Notes under the pieces: generated by a model
What the model saw: only the letters and a program-made list of their open reading frames with translations
Told to the model about the DNA's origin: nothing
The model's database searches: none
Position numbers and translations under genes: made by a program
Source of the DNA: Chromera velia
Lineage: Eukaryota > Sar > Chromeraceae
Reading direction: 5' to 3'
Length of the DNA: 14,196 nucleotides
Assembly: GCA_018398765.1 (NCBI GenBank)
Contig: JAHBMJ010000709.1
Location: forward strand, 85,479-99,674
In this document: in pieces, positions 1 through 8,748 of the stretch
Position numbering within the stretch: position 1 is the first letter of the stretch
How the letters are laid out: every line of letters starts with the position of its first letter

Positions 1-1
1 G

Positions 2-94
2 GCAGAAGGGGATAGACTGGCCGCTCAGCTGGCCACCAACGGGAAGCAGCTCTCGTTGGCATATGAAAGGGCCCCTGATACGTTGAAGAACAAC
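2..94 (+). CDS. Internal exon of an unidentified gene (5' end outside window)
   Basis: This frame is open from the window edge and encodes about 31 residues, including AEGDRLAAQLATNGKQL and AYERAPDTLKNN. It ends at a strong GTGAGT donor (95-100) in phase 0. The composition is soluble and mildly helical, with no recognisable domain. If the donor is not used, the frame continues to a TGA at 167-169. The exon most likely belongs to the same transcript as the terminal exon near 980-1517. However, its phase 0 end does not join directly in frame to the acceptors at 979 or 1000, so a small exon or a different donor must lie between. The product is unknown. Confidence 0.5.
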
Positions 95-906
95 GTGAGT
101 ATCTCTGTCGTTGACGTGGGAAAGGGAAGTTGGCATCAGTACTCAGACCTTCGTGCTGAGAGCCTGTGAGAGGCGAAAACACTCCTGAACTATAGAGCCA
201 CAGAGTTCTGGAGTCACACGAATTCTTGTCTTAATAGAATCCCGGAGAGACTGCGAAACAGAGAGCAGCTCCCGTGTTTTTTTCGCCTCTGTTTTTTTCG
301 CATTCATGCCTCAGGCCTGCATGGGAACTTTCCTTCCTTCCTTCCTTCCCTTGTTCCTACTTTCCTTTCTTCCTTCGTTCCTGTTTGCTCTTTTCTCTCT
401 TTGCATGCATCGATCGATCGATCCATCGAACCCTGCATGCATGACTGACTGACTGACGCGTTTGCATGGTGAGACTGCATGCATGCATGCAGGTTAGTAT
501 CCTTGCGGATGCAGACATGATGATAGTCAAGTAAGTGGGCCTTCCCCACACCCCCTCTCTCTCGGTCTCCAGACTTCACAACACATCAGTTGACCCTCCC
601 GCTCGTGCACCTTCTTTCCCTCCCCTGTTCACCTAACAATTATTAATAAGGAAACAACACGACATTCAGTGTGCTGAGAATTCAATGTACAGAGCGGCAG
701 ACACACACTCGCACATGTGCCCACGCAGAAAGAAGACCTTATGGCCTGTTTCGGGGAGATCTCCTCAGTCTATCCAAGAGAATGAATCAAGTAGATGCAT
801 GGAGACACGAGTGATTCAAGGCCACATCAACGATCATTGAATCAGTCACACGACTGACTGTTTGTTTGACTTTGCCTTCCCTGCCCTCTTGTCTGTCTGA
901 TTACAG
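95..906 (+). other. Probable intron rich in tetranucleotide repeats
   Basis: This stretch begins with GTGAGT and ends with a long pyrimidine tract and TTACAG at 901-906. Inside are a CTTC-type tract (about 330-378), TGCATGCA units (402-410, 434-443, 476-491), an ATCG run (about 408-424) and a GACT run (about 442-457). I see no supportable exon inside it. The intron could instead end at the acceptors at 979 or 1000. Confidence 0.45.
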
Positions 907-951
907 ACCCAGCAAGAGATCCTGCACGCATTTATTTTCATACAGAATAAA
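907..951 (+). CDS. Candidate small exon after the best acceptor in the region
   Basis: The acceptor TTACAG (901-906) sits behind a long pyrimidine tract and is the strongest in the area. Read in phase 0 from the upstream exon, the sequence gives TQQEILHAFIFIQNK, then a possible GTAAAT donor at 952. A second GTAAAT starts at 966. If no donor is used, the frame stops at TAA 967-969. Joining from 952 needs an acceptor in frame with the terminal exon, for example GAG|GCC at 1019/1020, which would leave a very short intron of 68 nt. This is one possible solution, not a firm call. Confidence 0.25.
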
Positions 952-979
952 GTAAATAAAAATAAGTAAATGCCTGCAG

Positions 980-1517
980 GGACTATCTGAAAATATCCAG
1001 ACAAGACATGCTGCACGAGGCCAGCACCAGCAGCAGAAACTACAGGAGAAAGCAGTCGCGCTACATGTCCTTTTCAGAAAAGGGAGGCGGACAGTCCCTC
1101 AGGAAGAAGCTAAGCCTTGCGAATGTGAACATGTCGGACATGCCCATCGTCTCCCAACACGAGGACGATTTGAACAGATCAGGAGAGAGGGAAGGCATGT
1201 CTCCAGAGGGCACGGCAACCCAGGGAGGGTCCCCTAGATTCTTCAGACTGGTTCCAAACACCAGTAAGAGAGTCTCAATCTCGGTCGCAATGGCGCCGTC
1301 GGAGGCCGGAGAGCAAGCAGGAGAGGGGGAGCGGCGCGCCGAAGAAGAAGAGCAGGACCTTGAGCGAGGTCGGGAAGATGGACAGCAGGAGGAAGGAGGG
1401 GTGGAGGCGGTGAGAGACGAGTTTGACGAAGTAGAGGACCTAGACATCCCCGACGATGACAACAACGCCATTAGGAACGTCGGAACGGTCAAAAACGCAA
1501 TGCTGATGAGTCCGTAA
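980..1517 (+). CDS. Terminal exon, charged acidic disordered C-terminus, unknown protein
   Basis: The reading frame is open from at least 966 to a TAA at 1515-1517. An acceptor CTGCAG (974-979) would open it with DYLKISRQDMLHEAS. A second acceptor is CCAG at 997-1000, and an internal ATG lies at 1008. The visible ~175 residues have a basic, Ser-rich first half (RNYRRKQSRYMSFSEK, LRKKLSLANVNMSDM), resembling basophilic-kinase sites. The later part is strongly acidic and low complexity (RRAEEEEQDLERGREDGQQ), ending in EVEDLDIPDDDNN and a short neutral tail. There is no signal peptide, membrane segment or known catalytic motif. This looks like a disordered regulatory C-terminus of a larger protein. 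The antisense frame is also open but is rich in Ser/Pro and appears to be a shadow. The exon is well supported; its 5' boundary and the gene's identity are not. Confidence 0.6.
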
Positions 1518-2610
1518 CTGTCTCATGGACAGACGGAAACAAGAAGAGAGAGAGGAAAACCCACATATAGAAGTTTCTTGTGAATGCATCCATGCCTTCG
1601 TGTGCTCCCTTCTCTTCAATCGTTCTTTTAAAGTTCTTCATTTCATGCTTTCAGTCTGCCTTCCTGTTCCTGTTCCTGCGTACATTCCGTGTTTTTTTCC
1701 TGTACATATGACCTGCAGTTTGCATACTTTTGATCCTTTCTCCCTTCGTGTCCTTGTAGCGTTTGTTCTTTTCTTACGGTCTTTTTTATTGTTTGGATGA
1801 ATTCTCGATCGATCGATCAGGCCGAATGTTTTGGGGTTGTTTGAAGCCCTCGTCTCTGACTGACTGGCGATTTCGGCTGCTGATCGACGATTTGAAATCA
1901 AATGACGAACGGAAGCGCAGAAGGAAAAATAAAAGGGGCAATGAGCAAAAGAAGAAAACAGTAGTGCAGGAAGGAACATTTTAGAGAAGGAATCAGCCAA
2001 GCAGAAAAGCAATTTAATAATTCAAACAGTGAATCATTCTGCTTTCCGTGCGAAGTGAGGCTGGCGAGAAGAAAGAGGCCAAGTCAGTTGGCCCCGATAA
2101 AGAACACAAAAGCTGCTCGCTGCCTGCTGTTTGATTTCTCGGGGTTGATTGAAGAAATGATCTGGCACAAACAATGTAGACTCGCTCAACGAAGAAAGGA
2201 GATCAGGTGGTTGACAGACCGACCGGCTGATCCCTGCAATCGTTCCTTCGTTCAACTGAAGAGGGGGGCATTAGTTTCCCCTCAAAGTTAATGAATGGAA
2301 AGTAAACCAAAGAAAAGAAAAGAAAAAACATCTTCTGGTTTTTCTGCCGACATGCAGGCTCCTTACTTTGCGATCCAAAGAGAAAGCAAGCAAGGTGCGA
2401 CACACAAACAACTCTTTCTTCACTGGTTTGGGACATGATCTGAAAGTCGACACAGGATCAATGGATGGTGGGGGAAAAAATCTGAAAGGGGCAGAGGTGA
2501 CGCAGGCAATTCAATTCACATGCTGCTGAAAAAAGAGAACTAGAGTAAGAGGGAATTCGGAGAAAGAGGTCGAGGTTTGAGTGTTTGTTCTTTGTTTGGT
2601 CGGTCTGTTT
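1518..2610. other. Intergenic / 3' flanking region, no gene seen
   Basis: Only short, mutually overlapping frames with unlikely composition occur here. A possible AATAAA polyadenylation signal at 1928-1933 could serve the upstream gene, though about 410 bases after its stop. An ATCG tetramer run lies near 1805-1818. I see no RNA gene. Confidence 0.4.
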
Positions 2611-2628
2611 CTCTCTCTCTCTCTCTCG
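2611..2628. repeat. (CT)9 microsatellite
   Basis: A perfect CT dinucleotide run of about 18 bases. Confidence 0.8.
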
Positions 2629-3164
2629 ATGAAGAAGAAAGGACTTGGCGGATCGGGGGGGAAGGGGAGTGAAGAAAGGAAGGGAGTGCACTCACTGAGT
2701 AAATCATGTCGAGAATCCGAACCAGAAAGATGAAGAAAAGAGCATGCAAAGAGGAATCCATTCGGTCGTCCAAATCTATCGTTGGCCAGGTCGCAGCTTG
2801 TTATCGAGGTCCTTATTGTACCTGGCTGCCTGCCTGCATGTCTGCTTGAGGAAACGTCGGGCCACCGGCGGCTAGTGGATCGGGGGGATCATTTGAGTGA
2901 TCACATGGATGCATGCAGGACCCGATCACGATCTTTCAACTAAGCAAGAGAATCAAATTTGTCAGACGCTCGTTTGTTTGACTGTCCAGTGGCATACAGT
3001 CAATTGAACATAAGCATCGTATCATACGCCTCAGAGAGTGCCTGCAGGAACGTGGTCGACGGACGCATGTGAACGAACTGATTCTCACCCAACAACACCG
3101 CACACCGACACCCAACCACCTCTGAGGAGGTTTTCTTGCACAAATACAGAGAGATCTATCGAGC
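2629..3164. other. Non-coding stretch, nothing supported
   Basis: No frame here has protein-like composition or matching splice sites. A TGCATGCA unit lies near 2911-2918. The rest is mixed, unique-looking sequence. Confidence 0.4.
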
Positions 3165-3226
<62 letters not shown>

Positions 3227-3230
3227 CGTG
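3165..3230. repeat. (TG)n microsatellite
   Basis: A nearly perfect TG run of about 66 bases, interrupted once by TA. The open frames across it encode Cys/Val or His/Thr repeats and are artefacts of the repeat. Confidence 0.9.
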
Positions 3231-3445
3231 CATCACTGGTAGCAAGCAAGGCAGCTTTGTCAGAAAGGGTTGATTGAACTGAAGGCAAGTCGCGGCTGAA
3301 TTCGTACTGCGCCATCGTTCGATCGTCAGTTGAGTAGCTAGAAGGATTCCAGAACGGGAAGGAAATCAGGAGGAGGATTCGATCAGCAAAAGGAAGACCC
3401 ACACCCGAAAGAAAGAAACACGACCAAAAACAGACAAGACAAACA

Positions 3446-3513
3446 AAGGAAGGGAGGAAGGCAGGAAGGAACGAAGGAAGAGAGAAGGGAGGGAAAGAAG
3501 GAAGGAAAGAGAA
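3446..3513. repeat. GGAA/GGGA purine-rich tract
   Basis: About 70 bases of degenerate AAGG/GGAA units, all purine apart from isolated cytosines. The long frame on the opposite strand is a Phe/Pro/Ser translation of this tract and is not a credible protein. Confidence 0.75.
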
Positions 3514-3579
3514 GAACTCAGCATCAGTCAAGCCGGTTCCTCAACTGACAGACAGACTTTCGCATCCATGCCTGTTCGT

Positions 3580-3650
3580 GCTGCTGCTGCTGCTGCAGCT
3601 CATGTTTCATTCATTCATGCATTCATTCATTCATCCATTCATTCATTCAA
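3580..3650. repeat. CTG run followed by ATTC tetranucleotide repeat
   Basis: A (CTG)5-6 run at about 3580-3596 is followed by an imperfect ATTC array at about 3607-3650. Neither lies in a supported exon. Confidence 0.75.
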
Positions 3651-4199
3651 TGCAATATCGATGTAATGTCCCTGGATGGATTTATCTATGTGTTCATTCT
3701 GATTTGTTTCATCCAGATGTTGAAGTGCTCTTTCTTTCTTCATGCTGTTGCTGCGCGTTTCTTCAAGTCGGTCGCAGGGGAGAGGCGGAGAGCATTCGTG
3801 CTATTTGAAGAGAAAGAAGAGAGAGGGCATGCATCGATCAATCGATCGATCTTCAAAGAAAGACACTGAGTCGGAAAGAAAGGAAAGGAGAGGAAAGGAG
3901 AGGAAAGAAAAGGAAACGAATGATTGAACGGGTAACCGCAAACCAATCAAGCGTGCATATTATCAGAAGAGATCGATCCTCCTGAAGAGAAGTAAATCTT
4001 CGAGTTGCTTTGAAAGGACCGCGCTGTAATTAGTGAATACGTCTTTTGACCCCCAGCTTTCCTACCTGCCAGCCAGCCAGCATTCCAACTCTGCAGGTGG
4101 GTAGCGGTCATCGGTTGAGAGCACTACATCGATCTGCATGAGTTACCGCCCAGTACCTGCAACTTGGTACCTTGAGAGTGGGGTGGTGGCACGGCGTAA
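3651..4199. other. Non-coding stretch with ATCG run and purine tract
   Basis: The region contains a degenerate ATCG run (about 3834-3851) next to a GCATGCAT motif, then a GAAAGGA purine tract (about 3874-3916). No exon is supported. Confidence 0.4.
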
Positions 4200-4900
4200 A
4201 AAGCGTTTTTCAAACGGATATATCAGCCAGTCCACGGAGTCCATCATATATGAAAAAATAAATCGTACCTAGAACGGGAGTTGAATTAATATCACGGAAC
4301 AACAGTGCTCAAATACTATCAAATATAAATTAAAAATGCCGGAGTTCATCTATTATATATCTTAATTCTTTTATTCCTATTTTCTTTTCTGATGTGTGAT
4401 CGATGATCATTATAAAAAATAAATCAAAATGATTTGTAAATTTAATTTTGAGACTCTTCCGATTGAGTCGCTCAAAGGACATACATTCAAAATGCATGTA
4501 TTTATATATTTTATAATATACATGCTATTGATAGTTTATCTTCTTCCTAAGAAACAGGATTAAGTTTGATAGGATAACGTTGCTGTAGACGTTGCTAGGC
4601 GGCCCCAGCTTGAGAGTCTGGATGAAATCGTGTGAAGATGCATTAACATTGATATATTCAGTTATGTGCGCACAGATAATGGAACTAGAATGGAACCACC
4701 ATGATTCTCTGGGGTACTAACCCAGGGGTGAGTGTGATTTAAAACTTTTATCATTTTTCGTACATACGCGGCTTTATAACACACATACAGTTAGATTCAG
4801 AATATTCCGTCACCCCCCCAACAGGCCATTACTACACGAGTCTTTAGAAAAAATTAATGAGAAAAAATGTTGTACTTTTAGTAGAAAGTCGCGTACGTGA
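4200..4900. other. AT-rich island without simple repeats
   Basis: The base composition shifts clearly to AT-rich (for example 4310-4400 and 4490-4540) and dinucleotide or tetranucleotide repeats disappear. No open frame of note, tRNA or rRNA signature is present. I looked for terminal inverted repeats like those of the 10581-11328 element and found none. It may be an old, decayed transposon or a spacer between genes. Confidence 0.45.
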
Positions 4901-4960
4901 GTAAAGGAGCCGATCTTACTGTATGCCACTGAACCGAACGGCCCGCGGGATCTGCTCTGC

Positions 4961-5000
4961 CAGACTTACTTCCGCGCGTAAGGCACGCGGTCTGACTTGT
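4961..5000. repeat. Diverged 40-bp direct repeat, copy 1, with hairpin potential
   Basis: This block aligns without gaps to 5241-5280 (about 30 of 40 positions identical by eye). Both copies hold TCCGCGCG near the middle and CTGACTTGT at the end. This copy can fold with CCGCG (4972-4976) against CGCGG (4986-4990). Confidence 0.5.
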
Positions 5001-5240
5001 CTGTATGTGTGTTATAATCCCATCCAGAATAACAATATAAGAAATGCCGAGCTAAATGGGGGCCTGGAAGGCGTAAAATCCCAGAAAATGTGAGGTGTTC
5101 CATGGATGGTGCCGCGCGCGTTGCATGGCCCGTACGTGCCGCCCGTCTACGCACGTCATGCATGGGGGTTGCAGCTGCCGCCGCGGGTAAGTGAGTTCCT
5201 ACGATGGCGCACTCACGCATGCATGCACTCACTGTACTGA

Positions 5241-5280
5241 TCGACTTGACTCCGCGCGCAATGCGCGCGAACTGACTTGT
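5241..5280. repeat. Diverged 40-bp direct repeat, copy 2, with perfect hairpin core
   Basis: This is the second copy, exactly 280 bases after the first. It contains CGCGCGCA, one A, then TGCGCGCG (5253-5269), a perfect 8-bp inverted repeat with a single central base. The conserved tail CTGACTTGT runs directly into an 18-bp palindrome. Confidence 0.5.
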
Positions 5281-5294
5281 ATTAATTAATACAA
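5277..5294. repeat. 18-bp perfect palindrome
   Basis: TTGTATTAATTAATACAA reads identically on both strands. It could be a dimeric-protein binding site or chance in AT-rich DNA. It follows directly after the CG-rich inverted repeat. Confidence 0.7.
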
Positions 5295-5822
5295 TTTTTG
5301 AAAACAAAAAAAAAAACTTCTATACATATTGTCGTTTGCTGGCCGGACGATCGATCGAAGTTGCATGTCCCAGACGATGTTTTCGTCCAATGAAAGTGCA
5401 TCCTGCATTGTGTTCTTGTACACATAAAGCTTTCTGAAGTAAACATCAAAGCGTATACAAAAAGGGCAGCCAAAGCACTTCTGACACTCATACGTTGTCA
5501 ACGAAGCGAGCAGGAGATTTCCAGACAGACGAACATTCACGTCGTGGAAGGAAGGGAGAAAGGATGAGGGAGCAGGAAGTGAGAATCCACATCCAGAGGC
5601 TTTCTGGACCGAATCCGCAATTCCATGTCAGTCGGTCAGCCGTCAGTCGTAACACTTGCCCTATGCAGCAGCACATGCTTGTTTTGCATCCGTGAATAGT
5701 ACTGCTTGAAAACCTAGAAGACAGAGACGTTGTTCTTCGTATAGAATGCACACATGTATACATACGGCTGACTCTCCGTAGAGATATTCGGTTTGCACGT
5801 TGTCACATCTTTCTGTGTCATC
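5295..5822. other. Non-coding stretch, nothing supported
   Basis: Both strands have short open frames (for example 5495-5695 plus and 5488-5763 minus), but these overlap each other and show no recognisable protein motif. An ATCG run lies at about 5348-5359. Confidence 0.4.
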
Positions 5823-5895
<73 letters not shown>

Positions 5896-5912
5896 TGTGT
5901 GTGCGTGCGTGC

Positions 5913-5952
<40 letters not shown>

Positions 5953-5954
5953 GT

Positions 5955-5985
<31 letters not shown>

Positions 5986-5987
5986 AC
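5823..5987. repeat. Long (TG)n microsatellite, about 165 bp
   Basis: A near-continuous TG array, interrupted by a short GTGCGTGCGTGCG segment around 5902-5918 and single changes near 5895 and 5959. Alternating purine/pyrimidine DNA of this length is Z-DNA prone. All frames across it are artefacts. Confidence 0.95.
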
Positions 5988-6230
5988 TGTTTGTCTGTAT
6001 TGTGTGTGTTTGTGCTGTCGTTGCCCTTCCTTGCTTCGACGACTCACTGAAAGGATCAAAAACGAAAACGAGTCCGCGTGAATTCTATCTTTCTGGGGGG
6101 GGTATCCATCCATCTAAATGAGGCTTTGCGAGGAAGGCAAATTCATTGGTAAGGGGGCATGGAAGGACAAAGGTTGTGAGTTCATGATCGATACCTTGGG
6201 TGCCTGCGTACCCACTTCCGTCACTCCTCC

Positions 6231-6234
<4 letters not shown>

Positions 6235-6297
<63 letters not shown>

Positions 6298-6304
6298 TGA
6301 GTGA

Positions 6305-6341
<37 letters not shown>

Positions 6342-6390
6342 TCTGTGTGTGTGAGTGTGTGTCTGTGTGTCAGTGTGTTGGGGTGTCAGG
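6235..6390. repeat. Compound (CT)n-(GT)n-(GA)n-(GT)n microsatellite
   Basis: A (CT)15 run (about 6235-6264) passes directly into (GT)n (to about 6295), then GAGT units, GT again, a GA run (about 6323-6341) and degenerate GT. It lies about 250 bases before the first LRR exon, either in its preceding intron or in its leader. Confidence 0.9.
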
Positions 6391-6645
6391 GTGTCTGTGT
6401 CTGTACGTATGCATGTCTGTGTTTCTCTCTTTCAGATGTCTGTACTCTCGAAGTGTCTCCCTTCCTGTCTGCTCGCTTACCTTCGAGCACAGCCAGCAGG
6501 CCCTTCTTTCTCAGGCTTCGTCCATGTTCACTATCTCGAAACCAAATTTCTGAACACACTCTCCTATGTGCATATAAAACATTCACCCAAGACTCATTTT
6601 GTTGCCTCTCACTTGCTTCTTCAACCCCCCCGGAAAAAAATTCAG

Positions 6646-6769
6646 ACCCAACTGGTGATGGACAAGTGGGAGCTCAGCGACGATAACCTTGAACAGATTG
6701 CGAATGAATTGGCGTACTCCCCAGAGCTCCTGCGCGTCTCTTTGAACAACAACCGGTTCGGATCCAGAG
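6646..6769 (+). CDS. LRR gene, first visible coding exon
   Basis: The acceptor is ATTCAG at 6640-6645 and the donor is GTATGC at 6770, leaving in phase 1. The exon encodes a complete LRR ending in NNNRFGSR plus the first base of Gly. ATG 6658 is a possible start (MDKWELSDDN). The frame is also open upstream to at least 6355 through repeat sequence, so the ORF alone does not decide the start. Confidence 0.75.
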
Positions 6770-7186
6770 GTATGCAGGCGATATACGTGCGGGAGATATT
6801 GAGTGAATGCGTGAATATACGGAGAAAAGAGACTCTGGAACAGTTCAGGATTTGTACCCTTGAAAGATCTTTCTGAAGAAGATACCTGGCTGCAAGGGAG
6901 AGATTTTGTTTCTTGGAGTGCCTCATGTGCGTGTCTGCGTGGCGGTTCGAGCCTGTCTGTCTGGGTGTACAGTCATATGAGCGCGTCTGCTTGACTGGCC
7001 ATTCCTACGTATTTTTCAGTATGTGGATGTGTGCAAATCCTGAGGGTGCGTGAAAAAAGGCATGTCAGGTGTTTCTCTTCTCGATCCTAGCTTTTCTTCC
7101 TGTACCAACGTGTGGCAACGGGCAATAAGAGGCATTCAGAGCCTCTAATTGCGGTGAACGTTGCTCTCTGTCTGTCTCTTTGTCTG

Positions 7187-7232
<46 letters not shown>

Positions 7233-7280
7233 TCTCTCTCTCTCCCTCTCTTGCTCTTTTTCTCTCTCTCCCTTGCTCTC

Positions 7281-7324
<44 letters not shown>

Positions 7325-8395
7325 TCCAAACATCCCTCGACCGCTGTCCTTTGGGACGGCATTCAACCATTTCCTCTCTAGCCAGTGGCTGTCGTTTTCC
7401 AAGAAGATTATTCGCTTTCCGTTCAAATAAGTTTTGACACGGTACTCTCTAAAGAACGCAGAACAAATCTGGTTCTCCCTCTCTTCTCTACCTCTTCTGC
7501 CTGCAGGATGCATATCCCTCTGCAAGGCTCTGATCGTCAAGGCACCCAATCTCCAACAGATTCTCGTGGGAAAAAACTACATACAGAAGTCAGTCTGTCA
7601 TGGGACCAATTTCTTCAGTCGATCAGTCACATGAAGGTCTCATCAGCATTACCTTTTTGGCTGCAAGACGCTTTGCATTTCAGCTCTCATTTATTCTTGT
7701 GTGTGCAATCACAATTCATTTAGATGTAGTCTGCGTTCCTATTTGTTCACCTTCCTCTGACATCATGCAGGACTGGAGTTACCGCTCTGTGCGAGCTTTT
7801 GGAGAAAATGAAATCCATGAACACGCTGGTGGTCAACCACAATCCCCTTGGGGACAGTGGTGAGTCATCTGATCTAGAGGAGGGATGACCGGCTGGCGGG
7901 CTGGCTGGCTGAGTGGGTGCATGCAGGGAGGAAGGGAGGGAGGAAGGGCAGTCGTCGGTTGAGGTTGATTGCTCCCCCTGCATCTCCATGAGAGCAACAG
8001 AAACCAAATGCGAGGACCCAGTTCTCATTTGTCTCGGGGACGCTTCGTTTTGATCCCGCAGTCTCACGAATCCTCTCGGCGTGTGCGTCTGTGTATGTTT
8101 GTGAATAAATTGATACATGTGTGCGTGTAGGTGTGGTGACGCTGTTTGAGGCCGTTTCCCGAGCCCCTCACATGATCTATGTGGATCTGCGTGCAACATT
8201 CTTCTCCCCCCTCGGTGGTGAGTTCTTGATCATTGTTCTCCTTCCTATCTGGGTGCATGTTTCCCTCCCTGCGTGCCTGCGTGCATGCCTTGCTGGCGAG
8301 TCTGTCTTATCTTCTGTCTCTCGTTTTGTTTCTTGTCATTCCCTCTTTTCGTCTTTCTTTCGTTCCGTCTCTTTTTCTCTCTCTCTCTTTTCCTT

Positions 8396-8447
<52 letters not shown>

Positions 8448-8706
8448 TCTTCTCTCTCTCTCGCTCTCTCTTTTTCTTTTTTTTAAATGAGGTCTCCATC
8501 ATTCTATTTTCGCTTCCTTGTTCTCTTCCTTGGGTTCTTCCTTACTTCCCTCTTTCCTTCTTTCCCTTCTCCCTTTTCCCCTCCCTCTCTCCGCCCTCCC
8601 TGCCTTTGTCCCGCCATTTCATGTCTTTTTGTTTCTTTTTTCCTGATTTTCTTCTTCTTGCTGTTTTAATCAGCAGAGAGGCGGAAGGGCAGAGCCGGGA
8701 GGGAGG

Positions 8707-8748
<42 letters not shown>

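Noticed and set aside
1503-1540. CTGATGAG followed by GGAAAC, resembling a hammerhead ribozyme core
   Set aside because: The base just before GAAA is G, so the required G-C closing pair of stem II is absent. The alternative pairing TCCGT/ACGGA consumes part of the GAAA core. No stem III partner or cleavage triplet is evident, and the motif overlaps the end of a coding exon.
4966-5307. Minus-strand frame of 113 codons
   Set aside because: It runs through the CG-rich hairpin repeats and the palindrome, has no recognisable domain, and its openness is explained by composition.
5661-6113. Minus-strand frame of 150 codons and plus-strand frames across the TG array
   Set aside because: They are His/Thr or Cys/Val translations of the dinucleotide repeat.
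6118-6148. ATG with ten codons and a GTAAGG donor, as a possible first exon of the LRR gene
   Set aside because: It ends in phase 1, but the LRR exon at 6646 must be entered in phase 0. No intermediate exon that fixes the phase could be supported.
6436-6645. Open frame continuous with the first LRR exon, after TTTCAG at 6430-6435
   Set aside because: It is in frame, but its content has no LRR pattern and the sequence just before 6646 ends in a usable acceptor. It may be intron or leader; I did not include it.
6940-6960. GGTTCGAGCC resembling a tRNA B box
   Set aside because: No A box, acceptor stem or cloverleaf can be built around it, and it lies inside LRR intron 1.
7747-8199. Minus-strand 150-codon frame across LRR exons 3 and 4
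   Set aside because: The plus-strand exons have consistent splice phases and LRR motifs; the antisense frame is a shadow.
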